In this document: positions 1 through 7,207 of the stretch, piece by piece
Position numbering within the stretch: the first letter of the stretch is position 1
Layout: every line of letters begins with the position of its first letter
Assembly (NCBI GenBank): GCA_905200905.1
Contig: CAJKMA010000043.1
Location: forward strand, 1 to 22,221
Direction: 5' to 3'
Source of the DNA: an uncultured Bacillota bacterium
GTDB taxonomy: Bacteria; Bacillota; Clostridia; Lachnospirales; Lachnospiraceae
Length of the DNA: 22,221 nucleotides
Notes under the pieces: generated by a model
The model's database searches: none
What the model saw: the letters and a program-made list of their open reading frames with translations, nothing else
Told to the model about the DNA's origin: nothing
Made by a program: the position numbers and the translations under genes

Positions 1-1019
1 TATATGTGCTGTTTGGACAGAATATCGGTACCTGTATCACAGCGATTCTGGCAGCGATTGGAACAAGCAGAAATGCAAAACGTACTACTGTGATTCATCT
101 GATGTTTAACTTAATCGGTACGGTACTCTTTACAGTGGTATGTATTGCGACACCACTCACTGCACTGGTAGAGAGCATTACACCGGATAGTGTTGCATCT
201 CAGATTGCAAATATGCATACTTTATTTAATATAGTGACAACCTTGCTTCTGCTTCCTTTTGGAAATTATCTGGCAAAAGCAGCTGTACGGATTCTTCCAG
301 AAAAACAGGACGAACAGGCAGATGTTATGCACATGGAATTTATCCATCCTATGGAAACCAAAAGAGATACCCAAATTGGTCTTTCTGCCATTGCAGTAAC
401 AAGTATTAAAAGAGAAATTCACCGTATGATTGATATGGCAAAAGAAAATGTGGAGGCCAGCTTTCAGGGTGTAAAAGCAGGAACTACAGAAAATCTTGAG
501 ACTGTGAAGGAAAGAGAAGAGTACATTGATTTTCTGAATAAGGAAATTTCCAAGTATATTTCTAAAGTTCTGGTAAATGAGAGTAATCCTAGAGATTCCC
601 AGTATATTAGTGCTTTGTTTAAAGTATGCGGAAACGTAGAACGTATTGGCGATCATGCTATGAATATTTGTGGATATACAAAGCTCATTGAGAAACAGGG
701 AATTGTTTTTTCACAGGAGGTTCGTGTGGAAATTGATGAAATGCAGAAAGTATGTATAAAGGCTTTAGATTTCTTGAATGAAATACACCATAATCAGGAA
801 GATAATAATCAGGATGTAAAGGCTATTGAGAAAATTGAGCAGCAGATTGATGATATGACAGATGATTACCGACAGAAGCAGCTGATTCGTATGCAGAAAG
901 GAACCTGTTCTGAGGAAGGATGTATCATTTACTCAGAAATGCTTACAGACTTTGAACGAATCGGTGACCATATCCTGAATATTGGACAGGAAATGGGGCT
1001 TGGAAAAGTAGGAGCATAG
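1..1019 (+). CDS. Na+/phosphate symporter (NptA/PNaS family) with C-terminal PhoU-like domain, 5' partial
   Basis: Cytoplasmic-membrane sodium/phosphate cotransporter; the reading frame is already open at the window edge, so the N-terminal half lies upstream. The first visible residues contain the QNIGTC(I/T)TA signature of the second NptA repeat, followed by hydrophobic segments over roughly the first 95 visible residues. The remaining ~220 residues are soluble and helical and carry two copies of the PhoU metal-binding pattern (ERIGDHAMNI and ERIGDHILNI), as in bacterial NptA-PhoU fusions. The PhoU part is thought to couple uptake to phosphate status. A GTG at position 6 could be read as a start but falls inside the conserved transport motif, so it is not the true start. 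A strong terminator follows, making this the last gene of its unit. Confidence 0.9.
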   Translation, partial: YVLFGQNIGTCITAILAAIGTSRNAKRTTVIHLMFNLIGTVLFTVVCIATPLTALVESITPDSVASQIANMHTLFNIVTTLLLLPFGNYLAKAAVRILPEKQDEQADVMHMEFIHPMETKRDTQIGLSAIAVTSIKREIHRMIDMAKENVEASFQGVKAGTTENLETVKEREEYIDFLNKEISKYISKVLVNESNPRDSQYISALFKVCGNVERIGDHAMNICGYTKLIEKQGIVFSQEVRVEIDEMQKVCIKALDFLNEIHHNQEDNNQDVKAIEKIEQQIDDMTDDYRQKQLIRMQKGTCSEEGCIIYSEMLTDFERIGDHILNIGQEMGLGKVGA

Positions 1020-1050
1020 GCAACAAAAGAGAATTATATTTAAATATTTG

Positions 1051-1093
1051 GCAGAACGGTATAGTAGATGAGCACTACTCCGTTCTGCTTTTT
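1051..1093 (+). terminator. Intrinsic terminator after the phosphate symporter
   Basis: A 9-bp stem (GCAGAACGG / CCGTTCTGC) with an additional inner AGTAG/CTACT pairing, followed directly by five T residues. It ends the symporter transcript just ahead of the next promoter. Confidence 0.9.
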
Positions 1094-1110
1094 CTTTAGA
1101 AATTCTTTGG

Positions 1111-1139
1111 TTGACACTCTCTGGTTCTTGTACTACAAT
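1111..1139 (+). promoter_or_regulatory. Sigma-A promoter for the CmpB-family gene
   Basis: TTGACA at 1111-1116 and TACAAT at 1134-1139 with a 17-bp spacer, a near-perfect vegetative promoter. It lies just after a terminator and about 50 bp before the next start codon. Confidence 0.85.
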
Positions 1140-1192
1140 ACTTGACACAATTCGAGTTTTTATTTAGAAATAGTAAAGAGTAGGAGGAACGT

Positions 1193-2506
1193 ATGGTTTA
1201 TACCTGGAGAGAGCTTTTTTGGATTTTTTATATTTATTCCTTTGTGGGATGGTGTGCAGGGGTAGCGGCGAATGCCCTTAGAAGAAAAAGATTTGTAAAT
1301 ACCGGTTTTTTGAATCTTCCGTTATGTCCCATATATGGTGTGATTGGGATGGCGTACAGTATTTTTCTTCCAGAATTAAAGCACCATATTTTCTTTTTGA
1401 TTCTGGGGGGCAGTGTTATTGCTTTTGTACTTATCCTGACTACCAGTATTATTTTAGAACATGTTTTTAATCGGAAGTGGTGGGATTATAGTAAATCCAG
1501 ATTTCAATTTCAGGGATATTTGAATCTACTTTATATGGTGTTTTTTGGGATTGCTGGAGCTCTTTGTATCTGGTTTTTTAATCCCCTGATTGCCAATCTG
1601 GCAAATATGATTCCCAATCAAGTGGAGGAGATTGTACTTATTGTCCTTACTGTTCTTTTGGCAATTGATAGTTTATGTTGCGTTCTTACCGTACTTCAGA
1701 TTCACCATTCCATAGAAATGCGAAGATTTATGGATTATGTACAGGATGTTACAGACGAATTTGGAAATGCCTTGACTAGAAGAATTCAGAGACGTATGGT
1801 CAATGCTTTCCCGAACATTGTGGAACAGCAGAAAGGAGAGGAAAAGCAGGAAGAAAGAGATCCAAATGTGTTTGCCAGCGGCTGCTGTTTCTATAAATTA
1901 GCTGCCTTATTCTTTTTAGGTGCATTTTTAGGTGATATTACGGAAACCATTTTCTGTAGGATTACTGCTGGTGTATGGATGAGCAGAAGTAGTGTGGTTT
2001 ATGGACCCTTTAGTATTGTCTGGGGACTTGGATGTGCTTTTTTAACAGCATTTCTGTATAAATATAAGGATAAACGAGATAGTACCATTTTTTTGGCAGG
2101 AACTGTATTAGGCGGTGCTTATGAATATATTTGCAGTGTTTTTACTGAATTGGTATTTGGTACCGTATTTTGGGATTACAGTAAGATTCCTTTTAACCTG
2201 GGAGGTAGGATTAATCTGTTGTTCTGCTTTTTCTGGGGCATTGCGGCTGTGGTGTGGTTGAAGGTTCTGTATCCGTTTTTTTCAAAATGGATTGAAAAAT
2301 TGCCCAAGAAGGTTGGAAAACCTATGATTTGGATTGCTGTGGTACTGATGACTGTAAATATTGGCATTTCTGCCCTGGCTTTGTACCGCTACAGTGACCG
2401 ACAGGTAAATCCAAAGGCAGAAAATGTACTGGAAGAGTTTTTAGATACCCATTTTGATGATACTAGAATGGATCATATTTACCCAAATGCTAAGATTAGA
2501 AAGTAA
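1193..2506 (+). CDS. CmpB-family (putative ABC-transporter type IV) membrane protein, two tandem domains
   Basis: An integral membrane protein of 437 aa of unproven function. Both halves carry the same pattern: an opening FVGW/LGDITE helix, a GPFS/CPIYG-type loop, and a closing WWDYSK...G(Y/R)(L/I)NLL...(F/W)GIA motif near residues 96-122 and 327-353. This matches the CmpB family annotated as putative ABC-transporter permease, here duplicated within one chain. About ten or more hydrophobic helices are visible, with a charged cytoplasmic linker near residues 185-225. No ATPase partner gene is adjacent. The start is set by TAGGAGGAAC ending two bases before the ATG. It is the first gene behind its own sigma-A promoter and is followed closely by the NUDIX gene, suggesting cotranscription. 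Confidence 0.8.
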   Translation: MVYTWRELFWIFYIYSFVGWCAGVAANALRRKRFVNTGFLNLPLCPIYGVIGMAYSIFLPELKHHIFFLILGGSVIAFVLILTTSIILEHVFNRKWWDYSKSRFQFQGYLNLLYMVFFGIAGALCIWFFNPLIANLANMIPNQVEEIVLIVLTVLLAIDSLCCVLTVLQIHHSIEMRRFMDYVQDVTDEFGNALTRRIQRRMVNAFPNIVEQQKGEEKQEERDPNVFASGCCFYKLAALFFLGAFLGDITETIFCRITAGVWMSRSSVVYGPFSIVWGLGCAFLTAFLYKYKDKRDSTIFLAGTVLGGAYEYICSVFTELVFGTVFWDYSKIPFNLGGRINLLFCFFWGIAAVVWLKVLYPFFSKWIEKLPKKVGKPMIWIAVVLMTVNIGISALALYRYSDRQVNPKAENVLEEFLDTHFDDTRMDHIYPNAKIRK

Positions 2507-2522
2507 GAGAAGAGGGATGGGC

Positions 2523-2972
2523 ATGTATGAATATGAAACTATGGAATTAATGAATATTTGTATGATTTATGACGATAATGGAAATGTCCTTATGCAGAAC
2601 CGGCGTAAGAAAAGCTGGCCTGGAGTGACCTTTCCTGGTGGACACGTGGAGCCAGGGGAGGCTCTGGTTCCGTCTGTAATACGGGAAATTAAAGAAGAAA
2701 CAGGGCTTGATATTGAGAATGTAAAATTATGCGGTGTAAAAGAGTGGTTTGAGGATGGTGTGCGCTCTATGGTGTTTTTTTATAAAACGAACTGTTTTTC
2801 AGGAAATCTTCAATCTTCAGAAGAGGGAGAAGTTTTCTGGGTGCCAATAGAACGTATTTCAGAATATAAATTAGCCAGTGATTTTATGAGAAATCTGGAT
2901 TTGTTTTTATCTGAAGATATCAGTGAACTTATTTATGAGCCAGGAGAAGAAGGAGAATTAAAGAGTTATTAA
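2523..2972 (+). CDS. NUDIX hydrolase (8-oxo-dGTP diphosphatase-like)
   Basis: A 149-aa cytosolic pyrophosphohydrolase. A complete NUDIX box fits GX5EX7REUXEEXGU: GHVEPGE, then seven residues, then REIKEETGL, near residues 38-60, preceded by the WPGVTFPGG strand typical of MutT-like enzymes. The family hydrolyses nucleoside diphosphates linked to another moiety; the exact substrate cannot be read from sequence. The longest frame begins at 2454, but that start would overlap the upstream gene by 53 bases. The ATG at 2523 (or 2517) sits behind GAGAAGAGGG and just after the upstream stop, so it is preferred. The C-terminal tail is acidic. It is probably cotranscribed with the CmpB gene. Confidence 0.9.
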   Translation: MYEYETMELMNICMIYDDNGNVLMQNRRKKSWPGVTFPGGHVEPGEALVPSVIREIKEETGLDIENVKLCGVKEWFEDGVRSMVFFYKTNCFSGNLQSSEEGEVFWVPIERISEYKLASDFMRNLDLFLSEDISELIYEPGEEGELKSY

Positions 2973-3085
2973 ACAGTGCTGGTGGAGGATGAAACCATAT
3001 TGCTGGCATCGGAAATTTGTTTACAGAAGGATTTCATGTGACAGATGCTGTGAATGTGTATGAAAAGATAGGGAAAAGTGAATAA
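2973..3085 (+). pseudogene. Possible remnant of a response-regulator receiver domain
   Basis: Directly after the NUDIX stop codon, and in the same frame, 19 codons read TVLVEDETILLASEICLQK, much like the first strand and helix of a response regulator (V-L-V-E-D-E). The frame then closes. Another frame continues with EGFHVTDAVN up to a stop at 3083-3085, matching the usual next stretch of a receiver domain (K-E-G-F-x-V). A small out-of-frame deletion near 3019 would explain the shift. No start codon or ribosome binding site is evident, so it is treated as debris. Alternatively the second frame alone (about 30 codons) could be the tail of some other lost gene. Confidence 0.35.
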
Positions 3086-3125
3086 AAGAAAAAGCTCTGA
3101 AAATCATTTCAGAGCTTTTTCTTTC
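3085..3125. terminator. Bidirectional intrinsic terminator, perfect 14-bp stem
   Basis: Arms at 3089-3102 and 3107-3120 are perfectly complementary around a 4-base loop, with A-runs on the left and T-runs on the right, so it works for both strands. It ends the plus-strand CmpB/NUDIX unit and the minus-strand gene, whose TGA stop (3104-3106) lies in the loop. Confidence 0.9.
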
Positions 3126-3547
3126 ATACGTTTGAACCAGCCTTTTTTCTTAGGTGGTGGAGTAAGAGCACCTCTAAGTCCTCTTACGTTCAGGATATAA
3201 ATACCACTTACCTCTGCTTTTACTTCTTTTTTCACAGGAATTAAATCATAAATAGATTCATCTGCTACTAAAGACATAATCTTTGGACCAATTTTTGCTT
3301 TTACAATGGGAAGTTTAGAACGTCTCATAAGTTTTGGCGTCTGGTCAATTACCATCTGTGGAAGTCCTGATTCTTTAATTGGCATACGTTTTTTGTCTAT
3401 AATCAGCATGGTAATGGTTTGCTTTGCAGCCTCCATTTGTTCCTGCTGTGCTTCCTGCTTTTTCTGTGCTTTTTTGCCAAGGAAATACAGAACAACAAGC
3501 ACAATGAGCAAGACGATTAAAACGATTAGAAAGATTTTTCCAGCCAT
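3104..3547 (-). CDS. Membrane-anchored conserved hypothetical protein
   Basis: A 147-aa protein of unrecognised function. Residues 4-24 form a strongly hydrophobic N-terminal helix (repeating I/L/V), followed by a basic and Gln-rich stretch near 25-40. A soluble domain follows with several short strands ending near residue 130, then a basic C-terminal tail. The positive residues after the helix suggest that the soluble part stays in the cytoplasm. The start is well supported by AGGAGG followed by a spacer of about nine bases, and a promoter lies 45 bp upstream. Monocistronic. Its last codons form one arm of the shared terminator. Confidence 0.75.
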   Translation of the reverse strand: MAGKIFLIVLIVLLIVLVVLYFLGKKAQKKQEAQQEQMEAAKQTITMLIIDKKRMPIKESGLPQMVIDQTPKLMRRSKLPIVKAKIGPKIMSLVADESIYDLIPVKKEVKAEVSGIYILNVRGLRGALTPPPKKKGWFKRMKEKALK

Positions 3548-3590
3548 TTGTGTTGACCCTCCTAAAATTCGATAAATTCATACTTCTACA

Positions 3591-3619
3591 ATTTTAGCAT
3601 TGTTTCTAGGAAAAGGCAA
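3591..3619 (-). promoter_or_regulatory. Sigma-A promoter for the minus-strand membrane protein
   Basis: On the minus strand, TTGCCT (complement of 3614-3619) and TAAAAT (complement of 3591-3596) are separated by 17 bp, about 45 bp ahead of the start codon. Confidence 0.6.
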
Positions 3620-3647
3620 GAAAAACAGTTTCTTTTTCGGTGGGGTA

Positions 3648-3656
3648 TGGTATAAT
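3648..3656 (+). promoter_or_regulatory. Extended -10 box (TGGTATAAT) reading into the structured region
   Basis: A consensus TATAAT at 3651-3656 preceded by TGN at 3648-3650. No good -35 hexamer is seen 17 bp upstream (GTTTCT), but extended -10 promoters can work without one. The -10 box is itself the 5' strand of the closing stem of the cloverleaf. Confidence 0.5.
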
Positions 3657-3724
3657 GATTGCACTACGTGCAATCCAAGCCAATGGAACATTGGCTTGCT
3701 GCTACTGTCGTAGCAGATTATACC
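3649..3724. other. 76-nt gap-free four-way-junction (cloverleaf) element
   Basis: An 8-bp closing stem (GGTATAAT 3649-3656 with ATTATACC 3717-3724) encloses three perfect hairpins laid end to end: 3657-3675 (8-bp stem, loop TAC), 3676-3698 (10-bp stem, loop GAA) and 3699-3716 (7-bp stem, loop TGTC). No base lies between the stems, so every base outside the three loops is paired. Canonical tRNA bases, T-loop and CCA are absent. It could act as DNA (cruciform or non-autonomous mobile element) or as RNA. No homologue is recognised. Confidence 0.75.
3650..3663 (+). repeat. 14-bp direct repeat, left copy
   Basis: GTATAATGATTGCA, identical to 3786-3799 and exactly 136 bp from it. The two copies bracket the structured region, as a target-site duplication or a promoter duplication would. 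Confidence 0.7.
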
Positions 3725-3776
3725 GGCAACCTCCGGCTTGAAAAGGAAATGCCTTTAGTAAGGCGCTTCCTTTTCT
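3723..3776 (+). terminator. Two hairpins, the second terminator-like, after the cloverleaf
   Basis: A small CCGG-N6-CCGG hairpin (3723-3736) is followed by a long stem with arms 3741-3755 and 3760-3774 around loop TAGT. That stem has 13 Watson-Crick pairs, one G-T wobble and one A-C mismatch, and is flanked by AAAA on the left and TTTTC on the right. It could end a short RNA started from the 3651 -10 box, or close a mobile element. The T-run is part of the stem, which weakens the terminator reading. Confidence 0.45.
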
Positions 3777-3785
3777 GTGCGCGGA

Positions 3786-3799
3786 GTATAATGATTGCA
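3786..3799 (+). repeat. 14-bp direct repeat, right copy, carrying a second -10 box
   Basis: The second GTATAATGATTGCA. Its TATAAT (3787-3792) lies about 48 bp before the foldase start codon and is the likeliest -10 box for that gene. The -35 position, inside the preceding hairpin, is poor. Confidence 0.6.
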
Positions 3800-3839
3800 G
3801 CTAGGTTTGTTTTTGATAATTAAGAAAGGATATAAAACC

Positions 3840-4982
3840 ATGAAGAAAAAATTAGCAATTTTGCTTTTGGCAATTGGCATTCTGGGCATGGCTGCAGGAT
3901 GTGGTAAGGATAAAGAGGAGAGTAAGAAAACAGAGGACAGCAAGCAGGCCGAGGAGTCCCTGACCAATGAGGAGGGGCACGTGGTTGCTGTGGATGTGGA
4001 GAATATTGAAGATTATGTAAAACTGGGTGAATATAAGAACTTGGAGGTAAGTGAGCAGCCAAAGCCGGAGGTTACAGAGGAGGTTCTTGAAAATAATATT
4101 CACTATTTACTGGTGAATAATTATAAACCTGTAGAGGTCACAGAGGATCGGGCTGTTCAGCAGGACGATACAGTAAATATTGATTATACTGGTTATATGG
4201 ATGGAAAAGAATTTGAGGGAGGCGCTGATACAGGCGCAGATTTGCGAATTGGTTCCGGCGGTTTTATTGATGGTTTTGAAGACGGACTGGTTGGACACAA
4301 AAAAGGAGAGGAGGTTACCCTGGATTTGACTTTCCCAGATCCGTACAAAATGAATCCGGACTTCAGTGGAAAAGCAGTACAGTTCAAGGTGAAAATTAAC
4401 AAGATTTCCGCACCTCCTACATTAAGCGATGAGTGGGTAGCTGCTAATACAGACTTTAAGACTGTAGAAGAGTTTCGAAATGCACAAAAGGAAGCAATAC
4501 AGACTTCTTTAGACAGTGATTATGACACAAAGGTCAAATCGGATTTATTCGCACTGGTAGTAAAGAATTCAGAAATTATAAAATATCCAGAAGATTTAAT
4601 GAAGAAAGCAAAGGTTAAAGTAAGAGAGCAGTTGGATATGATGTATCAATCCCAGGCGGGAATCACATTGGATGATTATATTAAACAACAGGGAATTACA
4701 GAGGAGGAGACAGAAAAGGCATTAGAAGAGTCCGCACAGCAATATTTAACACAGAATTTGATTGTACAGGCAATTCTGGAAAAAGAAGGTGTGGAGTTTA
4801 CAGAAGAAGAATATACGAAGGAAAAAGAAGAATATGCAATTTCTGCTGGTTTTCCAGATGTAGCAACTATGGAAAGTTATGCAGATGCCAAAACCATTAA
4901 AGAAAATGTGCTTTGGGAAGCAGCCTGCGAGATTATCCAGTCTACAGCCACTATTACAGAAGAAACAAGTACAGAAGAATAG
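3840..4982 (+). CDS. Exported trigger-factor-like FKBP peptidyl-prolyl isomerase lipoprotein
   Basis: A 380-aa lipoprotein. Its N-terminus MKKK plus a hydrophobic core ends in a MAAGC lipobox, with the lipid-modified Cys at residue 21. A charged linker and a short helical segment follow, then an FKBP domain at about residues 105-190 (DDTVNIDYTGYMDGKEFEGG, GFIDGFEDGLVG, KKGEEVTLDLTFP). A long helical region at about 195-380 resembles the trigger-factor C-terminal chaperone domain. The ribosome-binding tail of cytosolic trigger factor is absent and replaced by the signal peptide, so the protein probably folds exported proteins outside the membrane. The frame extends upstream to 3795, but the ATG at 3840 directly precedes the signal peptide and follows AAGAAAGGA. 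A terminator follows, so the gene is probably transcribed alone. Confidence 0.88.
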   Translation: MKKKLAILLLAIGILGMAAGCGKDKEESKKTEDSKQAEESLTNEEGHVVAVDVENIEDYVKLGEYKNLEVSEQPKPEVTEEVLENNIHYLLVNNYKPVEVTEDRAVQQDDTVNIDYTGYMDGKEFEGGADTGADLRIGSGGFIDGFEDGLVGHKKGEEVTLDLTFPDPYKMNPDFSGKAVQFKVKINKISAPPTLSDEWVAANTDFKTVEEFRNAQKEAIQTSLDSDYDTKVKSDLFALVVKNSEIIKYPEDLMKKAKVKVREQLDMMYQSQAGITLDDYIKQQGITEEETEKALEESAQQYLTQNLIVQAILEKEGVEFTEEEYTKEKEEYAISAGFPDVATMESYADAKTIKENVLWEAACEIIQSTATITEETSTEE

Positions 4983-5000
4983 CAGACATGACAAAAGAAA

Positions 5001-5045
5001 ACCCCTGGATTGGATAGAAAACGGCTATCTTTCAGGGGATTTTTT
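5001..5045 (+). terminator. Intrinsic terminator after the foldase lipoprotein gene
   Basis: The outer stem CCCCTG/CAGGGG and inner stem GATAG/CTATC are followed by A and six T residues. Confidence 0.85.
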
Positions 5046-5086
5046 AGAAAAGGAAGCAAAGGGCACCTGAGATAGGAGGGAAAGCT

Positions 5087-7186
5087 ATGGCAAAAAAGAA
5101 AGGAAAAAACAAAAGAAAACAACAGAAAAAGAGAATTATCTGTATCACAAGCATTGTTCTTGTAGTCATGGTAGGAGTAGGCGGTGTATTTCTGTATAAA
5201 AAATTAACTGCTCAGACCAGAGAGCAGGCAATACAAGAATATATGGGCTATATTGAGAAAAATGAATATGAGAAAATGTATGAACTTCTGGATGAAGGTT
5301 CAAAAGAAACAATCAGCGAGGAAGATTTTGTTACCAGAAATAAAAATATATATGAAGGTATCGAAGCCTCAGACATTCAGTTGGATATACCAGAAGAACA
5401 GGACAAAGACCAGCCATTGTCCTACCGGGTGAGTATGAATACCCTTGCAGGGGAGATTACATATGATACAGATACGTTCTTTGAAAAAGAAGAGGGAAAA
5501 TGGCATCTGGTATGGAAGGATTCTGTGATTTTCCCTGAACTGGGAAGTGAAGATAAGGTGCGTGTATCTTCTGTGGAAGCCGAGAGGGGCAGTATTTATG
5601 ATAGGAATGATGTACTTTTGGCGGGAAAAGGAACGGTTGAATCGGTGGGACTTGTTCCGGGAAAAATGAATATTCAGGCAGAAGAAGATATCAAGGCGTT
5701 GGCAGAAATTTTGGGAACAACAGAAGATTCTATTCAGGCCAAACTGGATGATTCCTGGGTTCAGGATGACAGTTTTGTCCCGCTGAAAAATATGACACAG
5801 GAGCAGTTAGACCAGCCCTATAAAGCCAAAGACGGAAGCATGCCGGGAGGAAGTATTCAGGATAAACTTTTGGAGCATGCGGGAGTTTTAATTTCAAAAG
5901 CAGACAGCAGGGTTTACCCTTATGGGGAGTGTACGTCACACTTGCTGGGCTATGTGCAGCAGATTCAGGCAGAGGAACTGGAAGAGCGGAAAGGCCAGGG
6001 ATATAATGAGCAGAGCATTATTGGAAAAAGCGGTCTTGAGAAGCTCTATGAAGAGCGTTTAAGAGAGAAGAGAGGTTACCGCATTGCCATTGTAGACCAG
6101 CAGGGAGAAGAAAAACAGGCACTTGCTGTAAAACCGGCAGAAGACGGAGAAGATATTAAACTGACCATTGACATTCGCTGGCAGCAGAAGCTATATGAGG
6201 CATACCAGGAGGATAAAAGCTGTTCTGTGGTGATGAACCCTACTTCCGGGGAAGTGCTTGCACTGGTATCTACACCGTCTTATAATGCCATGGATTTTAT
6301 TGTGGGGATGTCTCAGGAAACCTGGGATGTGCTGAACAATGATGAGAACAAGCCTATGTACAACCGTGTGCGAGAAACCTGGGCTCCGGGTTCTTCCTTT
6401 AAACCCATTATCGGGGCTATTGGACTGACGACAGGAGCCATGACAGAAGACGAAGATTTTGGAGCCAGCGGACTTTCCTGGCAGAAGGATGAGAGCTGGG
6501 GAAATTATAAAGTGACCACCCTCCATACCTATGATCAGGCAGTGTTAAAAAATGCACTGATTTATTCCGATAATATTTACTTTGCAAAAACAGCGTTGAA
6601 GATAGGTGCAGACAGCCTTGCAAAGCAACTGGATAAGCTTGGTTTTGGGCAGGATATTCCTTTTGATATTGGGATGACTTCTTCCCAATATTCCAATTCA
6701 GAAACCATAGAATCCGACATTCAGCTGGCTGACAGCGGATACGGACAGGGACAGATTTTGGTAAACCCTTTGCATCTGGCGTGTATGTATTCAGCATTCT
6801 TTAATGAAGGGAATATGATTGCCCCTTATCTGGAGTACGAAGAAGGAAAAGCCGCATCTTACTGGGCAGAAGGCGTCTTTACACCGGAAGCAGCGAAAAC
6901 AATCTACGAGGACTTAAAAGAAGTAGTAAGCAATCCAAACGGAACCGGATATGCAGCTTCTAAGGTAACAGGGGCAACTCTGGCTGGAAAGACCGGAACA
7001 GCAGAGATTAAAGCCAGCCAGGAGGATGAAAACGGAACAGAACTGGGATGGTTTGCAGTGTATAATACCGGTGTATCTGACAAGGATACGGTGCTTATGC
7101 TGAATATGGTGGAAGATGTCAAAGGCAGAGGCGGCAGTGGATATGTAGTGAATAAAGACGTGGAAATCTGGAATCAGATGCAATAA
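5087..7186 (+). CDS. Class B penicillin-binding protein (transpeptidase) with MecA_N-like domain
   Basis: A 699-aa bitopic membrane enzyme that cross-links peptidoglycan. A very basic N-terminal tail (1-16) and one transmembrane helix (about 17-37) lead into an NTF2-like MecA_N domain (about 43-150). The PBP dimerisation segment follows (RGSIYDRN near 167) and then the transpeptidase domain. All three catalytic motifs are intact: SSFK with active Ser436, SDN at 494-496, and KTG at 635-637. Domain order matches the low-affinity PBP2a/PBP5 type of Gram-positive bacteria, but resistance cannot be inferred from sequence alone. The start follows AGGAGGG at good spacing. The metallo-beta-lactamase-fold gene begins 21 bp downstream with no terminator between, so the two are probably cotranscribed. 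No clear promoter is seen in the 40 bp after the preceding terminator. Confidence 0.93.
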   Translation: MAKKKGKNKRKQQKKRIICITSIVLVVMVGVGGVFLYKKLTAQTREQAIQEYMGYIEKNEYEKMYELLDEGSKETISEEDFVTRNKNIYEGIEASDIQLDIPEEQDKDQPLSYRVSMNTLAGEITYDTDTFFEKEEGKWHLVWKDSVIFPELGSEDKVRVSSVEAERGSIYDRNDVLLAGKGTVESVGLVPGKMNIQAEEDIKALAEILGTTEDSIQAKLDDSWVQDDSFVPLKNMTQEQLDQPYKAKDGSMPGGSIQDKLLEHAGVLISKADSRVYPYGECTSHLLGYVQQIQAEELEERKGQGYNEQSIIGKSGLEKLYEERLREKRGYRIAIVDQQGEEKQALAVKPAEDGEDIKLTIDIRWQQKLYEAYQEDKSCSVVMNPTSGEVLALVSTPSYNAMDFIVGMSQETWDVLNNDENKPMYNRVRETWAPGSSFKPIIGAIGLTTGAMTEDEDFGASGLSWQKDESWGNYKVTTLHTYDQAVLKNALIYSDNIYFAKTALKIGADSLAKQLDKLGFGQDIPFDIGMTSSQYSNSETIESDIQLADSGYGQGQILVNPLHLACMYSAFFNEGNMIAPYLEYEEGKAASYWAEGVFTPEAAKTIYEDLKEVVSNPNGTGYAASKVTGATLAGKTGTAEIKASQEDENGTELGWFAVYNTGVSDKDTVLMLNMVEDVKGRGGSGYVVNKDVEIWNQMQ

Positions 7187-7207
7187 AAGACAACAAAGGG
7201 GAAGACC

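Noticed and set aside
1142..1170. Second TTGACA as an extra promoter before the CmpB gene
   Set aside because: No acceptable -10 box at 16-18 bp (TAGAAA), whereas the TTGACA at 1111 has a proper TACAAT.
2454..2522. Longer NUDIX protein starting at 2454
   Set aside because: It would overlap the upstream gene by 53 bp and the extra residues are not family-like; a ribosome binding site fits 2523.
3649..3724. A tRNA gene, because of the 76-nt cloverleaf
   Set aside because: Stem lengths (8/8/10/7) and loops (3, 3 and 4 bases) do not fit tRNA; no T-loop TTCGA, D-loop GG, 7-base anticodon loop or CCA end.
4879..5070. 63-codon plus-strand frame over the foldase 3' end and terminator
   Set aside because: It runs through the terminator hairpin, lacks a ribosome binding site and overlaps a solid gene.
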